From positions 1,488,001-1,552,000 of the forward strand of contig CP071032.1 in the NCBI GenBank assembly GCA_017134815.1: a DNA stretch of 64,000 nt. The letters run 5' to 3'. Shown here piece by piece: positions 43,673 through 52,914 of this stretch. Origin of the DNA: Lentisphaerota bacterium. GTDB lineage: Bacteria > Verrucomicrobiota > Lentisphaeria > Victivallales > Victivallaceae. The notes under the pieces are model-generated. The model saw only the letters and a program-made list of their open reading frames with translations, made no database searches and was not told the DNA's origin. Numbering within the stretch: position 1 is the first letter of the stretch; the number at the start of each line of letters is the position of its first letter. The position numbers and the translations under genes are program-made.

Positions 43673-44464
43673 TCAGCGGAAAACCTTAGCGTTTGCCTTT
43701 AAGTTCTTCCTGTCTATCAGCAGGTAGCGAAGTTTAAAGGTCTTTTCCGGGTCGGCCGGAGGCGCTTCTTCAGAAAACTTCGCCAGGGGATTCATAATAA
43801 CGACAGCTGAAATCATATTGCGCTCAATAGCCTTATCAAGGCCTGTCATGTCATTTGGGCCAACAAGAATAAGTTTCGGTCTTGATTTTTCACCTTTTCG
43901 CCACAAACTCAGCTTACTTGCATTACGCGGCAAACCGATCAATGAAATAACTACGTTACAATCAGAGTGCTTGTTAATCACCAAATCAAAATCAGCAGGT
44001 GTCATCAACTCATAAAGCGGCATATCAACTACTTCAGGAGGTGGATTTTTAGCGTTAGTTTTGTTTTTTCCAATTGAAACTGTATCAACTTTAACAACAG
44101 ATTTACTGCCCGCTGCATTCTGCAGTTCTTCCACCAGGGCCTGTACTCTTTTATCTTTTTTAAAGTTATTTTCAGCAATAACAAGAATTTTTTCACCGGG
44201 CATGTTTTTCTTTATAAATTCACCTACAACAAACCCTTGAGAAGCATAATAACGATTCTCTATTTCCCGGAAGCGCTCTATCCCACCGCCTCCGAAAAGA
44301 CCGGTCTTGAACATCATTGCAATGCCGCAGATAATTACAATTATCAGAAGCGCGATCGCAAAAGGCTGCGCATTGGGGTTTGTCTTCTGTTTCTTTGAAC
44401 AGATAATCATCCCGATTAAAGCTACAAACATCACAATGCCAATGAGAATTACAATTGGATCCAT
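43673..44464 (-). CDS. Two-TM anchored protein of unknown function
   Basis: The 263-residue protein has two N-terminal membrane helices (residues about 3-22 and 35-52) and a soluble domain of about 200 residues. The soluble part alternates strand, helix and strand in a Rossmann-like order, for example KILVIAENNFKKDKRVQALV, CNVVISLIGLP, KLILVGPNDMTGLDKAI and ISAVVIMNP, suggesting a periplasmic-binding-like or flavodoxin-like fold. I cannot assign a family. AGGGGG precedes the ATG at 44464. A terminator follows. It lies 104 bases after the M28 peptidase gene on the same strand; function is unknown. Confidence 0.72.
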   Translation of the reverse strand: MDPIVILIGIVMFVALIGMIICSKKQKTNPNAQPFAIALLIIVIICGIAMMFKTGLFGGGGIERFREIENRYYASQGFVVGEFIKKNMPGEKILVIAENNFKKDKRVQALVEELQNAAGSKSVVKVDTVSIGKNKTNAKNPPPEVVDMPLYELMTPADFDLVINKHSDCNVVISLIGLPRNASKLSLWRKGEKSRPKLILVGPNDMTGLDKAIERNMISAVVIMNPLAKFSEEAPPADPEKTFKLRYLLIDRKNLKANAKVFR

Positions 44465-44568
44465 TTTTTCCCCCTAAAGGTTGAGTTTGACATTCAGGCT
44501 AATTATATCTCAAAATATATATAAATGCAACAGAAAATTGACAATTTTTTCTAAAAAGGCAAACAGCC

Positions 44569-45471
44569 TTAGTACCTGCCATTCAACACCATTTCAAGGG
44601 CAACAGTCCCGACAATTCCCAAACTTTCCCCTGAGACAGCGTCAAGATTGTCCGCACTTGTATGCCAGAATGAATTACCCGGGCCAAAATTGAAATCGAT
44701 AATATCTATTGCAGGAATACCGATTTTCTGAAACGGGTATTGATCATCAAGAATATCATCTCCAGAAACCTCAAAGTACTTTCCAAGTCCGTGCTTCTTT
44801 ACCGCAGAATGTAAATTATTCAACATTATTTCAGAGCTGCTGCTTGGCAAGGTAATTTTCAGGTCCCTGTCTCCAACCATATCCAGCACGATAACACCAC
44901 GGCATAAATTTTTTTTCCCAGATCTTTCCAGCTCTCGGGCATAATAACGACTGCCGAATAAACCGTCATCAGGGCCGTATTGATCAATACATTCCTCTCC
45001 ATCAAAAAAGACAAAGTACAGCGAATAACTCGGCTTTATGCCCGCGTCTTTAATCGCACGTATCATTTCAAGGGAAACTGCTACGCCTGAAGCCCCGTCA
45101 TTGGCCCCCTGGAATTTAATATTTCCCGGCAGGCGCTTTGTATCAAAATGACACCCAATTATAATAAATTCCTTACTGGTTCCCGGCAATACAGCCTCAA
45201 CATTTACAAATTTCATATCGCCAAGCGGCGTTTTGTTAGTAAAGGCCTGCTTACGGCAAACCGCACCATATTTTTTAGCCGTATTATAGATATACTCAAT
45301 CTGGGCAAAATTCTCAGCGGTACCAGATGGCCGGTTTCCAAAAGCAACAATTTTCTTTAAAATATCAAATGCATTATTCTTGTCAAAGAGCGGTATCGCA
45401 ACTTCCTTGCTGCCACAACCGCAGCAAACTGAAAATATCAGCAGCAAAGCTGTAGTTTTTATTAATTTCAT
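44569..45471 (-). CDS. M28-family zinc peptidase lipoprotein (aminopeptidase or glutaminyl cyclase)
   Basis: The 300-residue protein has a lipoprotein signal ending in VCCGC (acylated Cys at about residue 19). The M28 core carries the zinc/catalytic signatures IIGCHFDTKR, GANDGASGVAV, VFFDGEECIDQYG, LDMVGDRDL and FWHTSADN, with the His, Asp, Glu, Asp and His ligands all present. The wording FFDGEE and WHTSADN is shared by bacterial glutaminyl cyclases and aminopeptidases, so substrate is open. It would face the periplasm. AGGAAAT lies before the ATG. It follows the secretin pair by 36 bases, so it may be in the same transcript. Confidence 0.9.
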   Translation of the reverse strand: MKLIKTTALLLIFSVCCGCGSKEVAIPLFDKNNAFDILKKIVAFGNRPSGTAENFAQIEYIYNTAKKYGAVCRKQAFTNKTPLGDMKFVNVEAVLPGTSKEFIIIGCHFDTKRLPGNIKFQGANDGASGVAVSLEMIRAIKDAGIKPSYSLYFVFFDGEECIDQYGPDDGLFGSRYYARELERSGKKNLCRGVIVLDMVGDRDLKITLPSSSSEIMLNNLHSAVKKHGLGKYFEVSGDDILDDQYPFQKIGIPAIDIIDFNFGPGNSFWHTSADNLDAVSGESLGIVGTVALEMVLNGRY

Positions 45472-45507
45472 ATTTCCTGACTAAATTAATTTCTCAATAA
45501 AATTGAG

Positions 45508-47880
45508 CTATTTCAACCTCTTAAAATCAGCCAGACCTTTTTCTCTGACATCCGGAAAGAATGCCGTTCCGTCAGGCTTCACAAGTTTGCAATGCAGAAA
45601 AATCAGAAGATTGATTTTTTCCGACTGTGTAGACCTGCTTTGAAAAGCCCGTCCAATCAAGGGAATTTCTCCGAGAATCGGGACTTTATCTTCAATAATG
45701 CGGGTGTTGTCTCTAATAATACCGCCAATAACAATGTATTCGCCATCATTTATGCTGATCTGGGTATCTATAGTACGAGCTGCGATAATTGGTTTAAGAA
45801 TCTTCTCCGTTCTTTTCAACGGCTTGCCGCCGCCGCTGTCACCACCAACACTAACATCATATTCATATTTTGTCCAGTCCACCAGACTTTGAACTGTCGG
45901 ATTCATACGCATGGTAATCACACGGCGGTTTATATCCACCTGAGGAGTAACCCGCAGAATAATCCCCAGCTCTTTGGGATCGGAGAACTCCGGGATTGCA
46001 CTCACATAAGAGAAATACTGAGTATTAGCCTGATTGCCTCCGGAAGTCGTGGTCAGCTTGGCCTCCGTGTAATCATCCGGGAAATACACTTCCCTGACCA
46101 TCCGGATTGAAGCCTCTTTGCCGTCAGTAGTTGTGATCCTCGGAGCAGACAGAAGGTTTTTCGAATCTGCCTGATTCAGCGCCCGGATTGTAAAATTAAA
46201 ATTAAACCCGTTTACTGAGCGGTTATAGACAAACATGGTGTCAAGCTGCGGCGCGATAGTCCGTACCAGCGTATTATTTGCATCCATCTGCAGCTGTCCG
46301 TTCGCAGTCCCGGGATCAGTTGATGAACTGCTTATTACCCAGTCAAACCCTAATTCCTTCAAGTCGTTCTGCTCGATTTCAACAAATTTAGCCTGAATCT
46401 GCACCATTGGATTTTTGGCATTAAGTTCATTCTGAATAATACTTTCAATCTTCTGCAGATTTTCAACGGTATTAGTCGCAAAAAGGCGGCTGATTCCGGC
46501 ATCATAAACCATATCTGCGCCTTTGGGGAAAGTTATGCCGCGTGACTGAAAATGCCTGATCAATGCCTCTTTATCCTCTCCACCACCTATTGCCGAAAGC
46601 GACCTCTGTTTCACAGGAAAGATCTTTGTCTCAACTCCTTCAATCGGGATATCTTTAGAAAAAATTACAACCGAATACTGCTCCACAGCAAAGTTGAGCT
46701 GCGCATTTTCACAGAGAAGAGCAATTGCCTCATAAAGGCTTTTCTTGCTGAGAAGCAGATTTACAATCGGATAACGACTGAGATCAACATCCTCTGAATC
46801 TTCATCCATATCCTCTTCGTCACTTGCAGAAACTTCTTCTCCGGCTTTTATCTTATTACCGGAAACTTCGTCACCGGTGGGAGTTATTCGCAGGAAAATA
46901 TTTACCCCTTTACCTTCCGGATCTAGTTTTTTACTCTGTACCCGCAGGTAATTAACTGCCGTCGGCAAGGGAAAATCCTCAAAGTTAATCTTATCAATAA
47001 TGATGCTTTTAAGCTTTTCTTTCAGCTTATTTGTAACCGAACTCTTTGACACAGCCCCATCAAGTATATCCTTATTGCCGACAACGGATTCCGGCACTAT
47101 TGGAGTAGCGTACTTCCATTCAACCTCTGCCATTCGTTCTTTATTTAGATTATATGAACGATGAACTCCTGCGTCGTTTATTCGGAAACTCACTGAGCGC
47201 AGGCCTTGATTCGCCTCCGAATTGTAAGGATCAAGCAGCAATACCTGTTCATACTTTTCTTTGGCCCGGTCAAGACGATTCTCGCGAATAAGGGCTCTTG
47301 CCTGACGCATCAAAACATCAATATCATATTTCTGCTTTTCAAGATTCGGTATAAGCTTGTTCAATGCAACCTCGTCCTTCCTTTCCAAAGCCGCTTTATA
47401 ACGCTTATATCGCTTAATATTTTTTTCAAGCCTTGAACGTGAAGGAGGATAAATCGCAATGGCTTTTTCAGTCAGCGTTATGGCCTCATCATATTCTTTG
47501 GCATTAGCATTATCCTCTGCCTGCTGTGCCAGGTCAGTCGCCCAGTAACTGTACGCTTTGTAAACCTGCTCCTGACAGGCTTTAATTTTACGTTTAATCG
47601 CTTCAGCTTGTCCACCGTTAATCTTTCTGAAGGTTTCAACAGCGTGAATATAGCTGTCAATGGCCTCTTTGTATTTGTTATCAAGCAGAAGCTTATTACC
47701 ATGTTTAAAAAAGTTGTCCGCCTTTACCTCAGTCTGCTGCTCCGCAACAACCTGCTTGCCAATGGACTGCTTAATCCCCTTGAGTACAGTCTGTCCGCCT
47801 TGCGCAAATGCAGCTGAAGCAGCACAAATTAACGTGAAACAAGATATCAACTTATACATATATACTACCTTATATTTCAT
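45508..47880 (-). CDS. Secretin-family outer-membrane protein (first of two tandem copies)
   Basis: The protein of 790 residues has a signal peptide, then TPR-like helical repeats (YKEAIDSYIHAVETFRKI, RLDRAKEKYEQVLLLDPYNSEA) to about residue 250. Next is an N1-type ring segment (FEDFPLPTAVNYLRVQ) and a C-terminal secretin domain. Its pore signature VPILGEIPLIGRAFQSRSTQ is followed by the INLLIFLHCKLVKPD strand. An acidic insert of Glu/Asp/Ser lies around residues 340-365. Secretins form the gated outer-membrane pore of type II secretion and pili. The arrangement matches Amuc_1098-type proteins. ATGs at 47880 and 47859 are both possible. Confidence 0.87.
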   Translation of the reverse strand: MKYKVVYMYKLISCFTLICAASAAFAQGGQTVLKGIKQSIGKQVVAEQQTEVKADNFFKHGNKLLLDNKYKEAIDSYIHAVETFRKINGGQAEAIKRKIKACQEQVYKAYSYWATDLAQQAEDNANAKEYDEAITLTEKAIAIYPPSRSRLEKNIKRYKRYKAALERKDEVALNKLIPNLEKQKYDIDVLMRQARALIRENRLDRAKEKYEQVLLLDPYNSEANQGLRSVSFRINDAGVHRSYNLNKERMAEVEWKYATPIVPESVVGNKDILDGAVSKSSVTNKLKEKLKSIIIDKINFEDFPLPTAVNYLRVQSKKLDPEGKGVNIFLRITPTGDEVSGNKIKAGEEVSASDEEDMDEDSEDVDLSRYPIVNLLLSKKSLYEAIALLCENAQLNFAVEQYSVVIFSKDIPIEGVETKIFPVKQRSLSAIGGGEDKEALIRHFQSRGITFPKGADMVYDAGISRLFATNTVENLQKIESIIQNELNAKNPMVQIQAKFVEIEQNDLKELGFDWVISSSSTDPGTANGQLQMDANNTLVRTIAPQLDTMFVYNRSVNGFNFNFTIRALNQADSKNLLSAPRITTTDGKEASIRMVREVYFPDDYTEAKLTTTSGGNQANTQYFSYVSAIPEFSDPKELGIILRVTPQVDINRRVITMRMNPTVQSLVDWTKYEYDVSVGGDSGGGKPLKRTEKILKPIIAARTIDTQISINDGEYIVIGGIIRDNTRIIEDKVPILGEIPLIGRAFQSRSTQSEKINLLIFLHCKLVKPDGTAFFPDVREKGLADFKRLK

Positions 47881-47903
47881 CTAATCCCCGTAACCTTTTC
47901 ATA

Positions 47904-50360
47904 TTATCTGTAAAACTCAGGTACACCGTGTCTGCGGTTGCGGCGAACCGGAATACCGTCATTATTAATCAACCTGGTGGTGACAAAAATCAAAAGATTC
48001 TTTTGCTCTGTATAAGCCAGCTGGCTGCTGAAAAAACGCCCGATAAATGGTATGTCCCCAATGACCGGCCACTTATCATCTCGGAAAATGTTTTGATTAT
48101 CAACCATTCCCCCCAGCACGATAGTTTCCCCGTCATAGACAGTGATATGAACATCGAGATCACGCCTGGCTATCTCCGGCATCGAAATATTAAATGTCTG
48201 ACTGACACCATTTACAATGGTCCCGTCACCAAGCACCTGTCCGGTCTGGATATTAACCGGATAGTCTGTAAACTTTACAAAACTCACTATTTGCGGTGCC
48301 AGATGCAGATTGATTGTGTACATATCCGGGTCTACAACTGGTTTTACTGTCAATAAAATACCGATATCAGTAGCATCGCCGAATTCGGGTACTGGAGCCT
48401 GAATTTCCACGGTCTGGTTGTTTACATTAACTTCAGGGTCCTCCCATGACTCCGGGTAATACTCCTCACGAACCATTCTTATAGTTGCACTGCTGCCACT
48501 GACAGTAATTACCTTTGGAGCAAACAAAGTTTCCGAGCGCTGATTTTGAGCAATGGCATTGACCGACAAAGTCAAATCAACTCTGGTTCCCTCGCCGAAA
48601 AGCGCTTTCCCAAAATTCGGAAAGATCTTGAGATTGTTTACCATTTTGTAACTGCCGCCATAACCGGAAGCATTAGGATCAGTAATACTCTCATAATGCC
48701 TGACCGGATTTTTCTGCAGGTTTTCCTGTTCACCAGCCGCATTGGTAAATTCATTAATCCACCATCCCGGATGATCTGCATTTTGGGAGTTGGCTATGTA
48801 GGGCACACTGAAACTCCAGTCAAATCCCAGTTCCTCAATATCCGTGCTGGTAACTTCGACAATTTTGGTTTCTACCATAACCATAGGCTTTTTAATTAAT
48901 TCAAGCTGCCTGAGAATACTGTCCATTTTACGCAGGTTCGTCAAAGTATTTTTTACAATCAGCTTGCCGGTTCTGGGTTCATAGGCAATGGTCGCCCCTT
49001 CGCCAAATTTTATCCCTCGATCCTCAAAATACTTTTTCAATGCAGCCTGAGTAACATCTAAAGAAACTTCTGATTTTTCAGCTGTATCTTCAAAAGCGCC
49101 CTCAGTATCAAAAAAATCACCGCCGCCTGAAGTTATTTTCTCTGCTTCCTTATCTCCATCACCGCTGCCGACATCACTGCCAATAACATCAGAAATTAAA
49201 TCTGCACGCACGATAAAGTCCCTGGTCTGCATCTCGTCAACATTGGTACCAATAATCACCGCGTCAGCCGTAACTTTAGATTTCAGTCCAACATTCTGGC
49301 AGAGATATCGCAAAATTTCACTAAGCGGAATGTTCGTAAAGCTCATAGTTACTTTCGGCAGAGAGTCCGCAACTTTTTTGGGGAAACCGGGGATAATACT
49401 TACCCCTATTTTTTCCGGGTCATTAACAGCACTGCGATTGCTTAGGTAGCGTATTACTGAATAAATATCAGCTGACTCAAAATCGATCTTCAAAAATATT
49501 ATATTCTCAAGCCTGTCATACAGTTGAATGTTTTCCGAAGTTTTAACTTTTGCAGAACCGCTTATTATCCGCCCCGCCTGGGTCGGCAGCACCGGGTCAT
49601 TCCACACCCAGGTATTGTACGCCAGCATATCCCTGACATCAGCTTTGCGTCTTTCCATTGCAAATTTATATAATTCATTATAAATATCATCCAGCATACG
49701 CATTGCCTGTTTATTGTAGGGGTCTTCCAGCAATATCTGCTCAGCCTTCCCTCTCGCTTTCTCAAACATCTTATGCTTGAACAGCACTTGTGCCTGGCGA
49801 TAAAGCAGCTCAAGTTTAGCGTCTTCCTCAGGAATGTTTTTAGCAAAGCTATTTATATCTGCCTTGAGCCTTATTTCTGCCTGCCTCTTACCCTTCTTGC
49901 ATTCCTCCATGAAGGCAAGGACCTCTTTACTCTGCGAAGGATCAATAATCGTTACTTCAGCAACTATATTTAACGCCTGTTCATATTTACCCCTGATAAA
50001 CGCTTTTCTGGCTTTTGCCATAACGCTGCGTCCCCACAGGTATTTGAACTTTTTATATTCTTCAGCCAGTTTTTTTTGCCTGAATGCGGCTATTTTACCG
50101 CTGAGGCTTCCGAGCTTTTTACTGGCTTTCTCATAAAATGCAGATGCGTCGGCGAAATTCCTTTTTCTTCGAGCCTGCCTGGCCTTTTCAGTTAGGATGT
50201 CAACTTCAGCCAGCAGTATGGCATGTTGCTCTTTGGCGCCTAATACCGCGTTTTCAATATCAGATTCGGCGGCCGCTGCTCCCATCAAAGCAAATGCAGC
50301 AAAAGAGACAGTAAAAATCAAAACCGCCTTTTTATGTACTTTTCTATATGTAATCACCAT
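47904..50360 (-). CDS. Secretin-family outer-membrane protein (second tandem copy)
   Basis: The 818-residue protein has a signal peptide (to about residue 32), a long helical TPR-like region (NFADASAFYEKASKKLG, KYEQALNIVAEVTIID), a ring segment (SADIYSVIRYLSNRS) and a C-terminal secretin domain. The gate/septum signature is WPVIGDIPFIGRFFSSQLAYT, followed by KNLLIFVTTRLI. It shares layout with the 790-residue neighbour 23 bases downstream but differs clearly in sequence, so the duplication is not recent. It is the likely counterpart of Amuc_1098. AGGG lies before the ATG at 50360. It follows the Amuc_1099-like gene by 36 bases. Confidence 0.87.
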   Translation of the reverse strand: MVITYRKVHKKAVLIFTVSFAAFALMGAAAAESDIENAVLGAKEQHAILLAEVDILTEKARQARRKRNFADASAFYEKASKKLGSLSGKIAAFRQKKLAEEYKKFKYLWGRSVMAKARKAFIRGKYEQALNIVAEVTIIDPSQSKEVLAFMEECKKGKRQAEIRLKADINSFAKNIPEEDAKLELLYRQAQVLFKHKMFEKARGKAEQILLEDPYNKQAMRMLDDIYNELYKFAMERRKADVRDMLAYNTWVWNDPVLPTQAGRIISGSAKVKTSENIQLYDRLENIIFLKIDFESADIYSVIRYLSNRSAVNDPEKIGVSIIPGFPKKVADSLPKVTMSFTNIPLSEILRYLCQNVGLKSKVTADAVIIGTNVDEMQTRDFIVRADLISDVIGSDVGSGDGDKEAEKITSGGGDFFDTEGAFEDTAEKSEVSLDVTQAALKKYFEDRGIKFGEGATIAYEPRTGKLIVKNTLTNLRKMDSILRQLELIKKPMVMVETKIVEVTSTDIEELGFDWSFSVPYIANSQNADHPGWWINEFTNAAGEQENLQKNPVRHYESITDPNASGYGGSYKMVNNLKIFPNFGKALFGEGTRVDLTLSVNAIAQNQRSETLFAPKVITVSGSSATIRMVREEYYPESWEDPEVNVNNQTVEIQAPVPEFGDATDIGILLTVKPVVDPDMYTINLHLAPQIVSFVKFTDYPVNIQTGQVLGDGTIVNGVSQTFNISMPEIARRDLDVHITVYDGETIVLGGMVDNQNIFRDDKWPVIGDIPFIGRFFSSQLAYTEQKNLLIFVTTRLINNDGIPVRRNRRHGVPEFYR

Positions 50361-50396
50361 ACCATACCCTATATAATTAACTGGATTATTGCTTTA

Positions 50397-51632
50397 TCAG
50401 ATATTTAATTCAGGCAAAGCGAAAGAGTCCTTTTTTTGCTTTTTTGTTTTCCTGCTGCCGGAATCCTCACTGTCCATATCAGTTTCTTTTTTACCACCTT
50501 TTACAACGAGAGACATCTGTGGTTTCTCATTAATAATGGCAGTTTTCTTTCTCCGATAACCGCCTCTGATTTTAATTTGACGTTTTTTAGTATCTATCTC
50601 AAGAACTTTATATTTTGAAATACGGGTCTTCTTATTGCCTAATGAGAACTTATCCCCACTGTCAAGCTGATACTCCCGCCCATTACTCAAATCCACCACA
50701 ATAGCTTTGGGCAAAGGAGAATAAACCGGCTTACCGACCTGCATGACAATAGTAAATCTGTCGTCATCAGACTTCAATGTGACGGTTGAATTATCTTTTT
50801 TCAAAATACTGTTGCCGCGCTTTATCTCTTTTACATTATGCGTAATATCCACAATTGAATACCCACGCCGATCCAGAGTAATCGGATCACCCAGAGTTAT
50901 AAACTTAGTCTTTTTACCGTTGTTGACATTAACCTGAACGTCCCAGTTTTTCTTATCTTTTCCAGAAGCAATCACTTTCATCAGTTCTGCATCCAAAACG
51001 GTTCTCCTGAGATCAACCAGTTTGAGACGTTTGTACATCGGAGGGTGTGATTTCGCATTATTGATATTTGTCTTGTTGTTATACTCAAACAAGTTGCTGA
51101 ATCCATCATTATCAAGGTCATCATTCGCATCTTCTGGGAACTTTGGATCAAGCCCTATTTTCTCTTCTACAGCATTTGGAATACCATCGTTATCCCAGTC
51201 ATTGGGCTTGAAAACAAAAGCCTTTTCCTTACTTTCAACTTTTACAGGCTTTGGCAGCGGCTTGCCACAACCGTGAATCGGACATTTATGCGGCGGGTTC
51301 AGAAAAAAGAATTTTGGCACAATTTTTCGACAGTGCGGACACCTTGCGCACTTAAACGGGACTAAAAGGTCCGTGTAAACCTTATCCCCTTTAACCCTTG
51401 GAACAGACCTTTGCCATTCACTGCCCTTGTTGAAAAGCTTATCAAGTACATACTGGTCTTTTAAAAAGTCAACGGGGCGATAATCTGCTCTCGGGGTTGG
51501 TATTTTAAGGTCTTCCTTGGTTATTTCATTTGTGGATTTGATAATTTTGATGAGATAAATAAGCAGCATAATAAAAACTATCAGCAGGAGCGATAATATA
51601 ATTTTCTCATAATGTCTTTTCAAAAAATCCAA
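50397..51632 (-). CDS. Amuc_1099-like protein with calcium-repeat and zinc-binding motifs
   Basis: The 411-residue protein has one N-terminal TM helix (about residues 9-29). A paired cysteine cluster follows (CARCPHC and CPIHGCG, residues about 94-121), likely zinc-binding. Then comes a thrombospondin type-3-like acidic repeat, NDWDNDGIPNAVEEKIGLDP and DANDDLDNDGFSNLFEY (about residues 142-180), which should bind calcium. A strand-rich region and a basic Lys-rich tail complete it. The start is TTG at 51632 with AAGGAG at the right distance. It lies between the PilO-like and secretin genes. I recall the Akkermansia protein at this position being similar; the match is by memory. Confidence 0.75.
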   Translation of the reverse strand: MDFLKRHYEKIILSLLLIVFIMLLIYLIKIIKSTNEITKEDLKIPTPRADYRPVDFLKDQYVLDKLFNKGSEWQRSVPRVKGDKVYTDLLVPFKCARCPHCRKIVPKFFFLNPPHKCPIHGCGKPLPKPVKVESKEKAFVFKPNDWDNDGIPNAVEEKIGLDPKFPEDANDDLDNDGFSNLFEYNNKTNINNAKSHPPMYKRLKLVDLRRTVLDAELMKVIASGKDKKNWDVQVNVNNGKKTKFITLGDPITLDRRGYSIVDITHNVKEIKRGNSILKKDNSTVTLKSDDDRFTIVMQVGKPVYSPLPKAIVVDLSNGREYQLDSGDKFSLGNKKTRISKYKVLEIDTKKRQIKIRGGYRRKKTAIINEKPQMSLVVKGGKKETDMDSEDSGSRKTKKQKKDSFALPELNI

Positions 51633-51656
51633 CGTTCAGTCTCCTTCGAGTACCAT

Positions 51657-52895
51657 TTATTTCAGAGGTGAATAGATCACATAATCTACTTCGAACGAAG
51701 CAATACAGTCAGTAATATTTCCGATTATCACTTTCCCGTAATCCGCACGGGCATTGAACTGTAAACCTTTTTCCTGCTGCATTCGTTTCTTTTTGTAATA
51801 TTCCATAATAGATTTTTTAGCTTCTTCGTTTTCCAGCTCCTCACTGCTTTTCTTTTCTTCACCCAGTAATCGTGAAAATTTATCATCGCCGCGCTGTGAC
51901 GCGCTCCTGATTGTTTGAGCTTCATCTTTAATCAGCTTGACCGACATTTTTTTTATCAAATAGACCCGATTGTCCTTATAAGCATGGTAAAGAATCCTGA
52001 TCAGGCTGCGAATCGACTCAATGCTGCCGGTGACGGTAAAAGAAAACCTGTAATATCTGAAGTCTCCATCAATACGCGGCTCCAAAGCCCTCTTGCTGAA
52101 AGCATCAAGCTGAGAAATTTTTGCGTCAGCAATTCTTCTACCCAGGTCAGAAATGATTTCCCAGCATTTCACTATTCTCGGGATGTTCGCTTTCGAGGGC
52201 AGCTGCTGTTCATCAAAAGAAAACATGGAAGCGTTATTTCCAAAACTGATCTTATTCTTCTTTTTCTTTTTGCTGTCATCATAGTAATCAATCATGCTGT
52301 AACGCATTTTTCGCATAAAAGCCTTGCAGTTTATAGAAGAATTTCCCAGAATTCTGTCTATGCCCAGCGCTGCAAGAAATATCCCGTCAACATTATTAGC
52401 GCTTATCTTTTCAATAGTGCACTTCTGAGCTTCAATCGCAAAAGCCTGCATCGCCTTGTTCCAAAGTTCAAGGCCGCCTTTTACGGATAATTTATACTTT
52501 CTGTACACTTGCTCCCTGATAGAACCGGTTTTTATGCTTTTTTCCCAGAAGCGCAAAAAGTCACTTTTAAATTTCGGCAGCGGCACCCCGAGTTCCCGGG
52601 CAAATGCCTGCAAAGCGGTGTTGTATGGATGCCCAAAATGTCTATGCAGCTCTCTGGTTTTTTCTATTAGGATACCGGTATCATTATTAATCATGTCAAT
52701 GTTCTTTTGCACCGGAGTCGGACGTTTGGCGGCTATTTTTTTAATTTCACCGCGAAGTTTTTCTTTCTCAGCTGCATATTCAGTCATTAAAGAGTGTTTA
52801 TTAAAAACCAGATACCCAAGTATAAACACTGCAATGAGCGAAATCCCCATGAAAACCAGCATTACAATATTCTTCTTTACGAATTTACTATTCAT
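51657..52895 (-). CDS. Amuc_1100-like, PilO-type anchored coiled-coil protein
   Basis: The 412-residue protein has a TM helix near residues 10-30, then a coiled-coil (residues about 38-60 with Lys/Glu heptads) and a mixed alpha/beta domain. Topology and position match PilO of type IV pili and the Akkermansia Amuc_1100 protein, which is studied as a host-signalling protein. A Lys-rich stretch is present in the middle (SKKKKKNK). A GTG at 52898 is in frame; ATG at 52895 is chosen, though neither has a strong ribosome site, which fits coupling to the upstream gene 20 bases away. Identity to Amuc_1100 is inferred from order and topology. Confidence 0.68.
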   Translation of the reverse strand: MNSKFVKKNIVMLVFMGISLIAVFILGYLVFNKHSLMTEYAAEKEKLRGEIKKIAAKRPTPVQKNIDMINNDTGILIEKTRELHRHFGHPYNTALQAFARELGVPLPKFKSDFLRFWEKSIKTGSIREQVYRKYKLSVKGGLELWNKAMQAFAIEAQKCTIEKISANNVDGIFLAALGIDRILGNSSINCKAFMRKMRYSMIDYYDDSKKKKKNKISFGNNASMFSFDEQQLPSKANIPRIVKCWEIISDLGRRIADAKISQLDAFSKRALEPRIDGDFRYYRFSFTVTGSIESIRSLIRILYHAYKDNRVYLIKKMSVKLIKDEAQTIRSASQRGDDKFSRLLGEEKKSSEELENEEAKKSIMEYYKKKRMQQEKGLQFNARADYGKVIIGNITDCIASFEVDYVIYSPLK

Positions 52896-52914
52896 CACTT
52901 TTTTAAATTAACAG

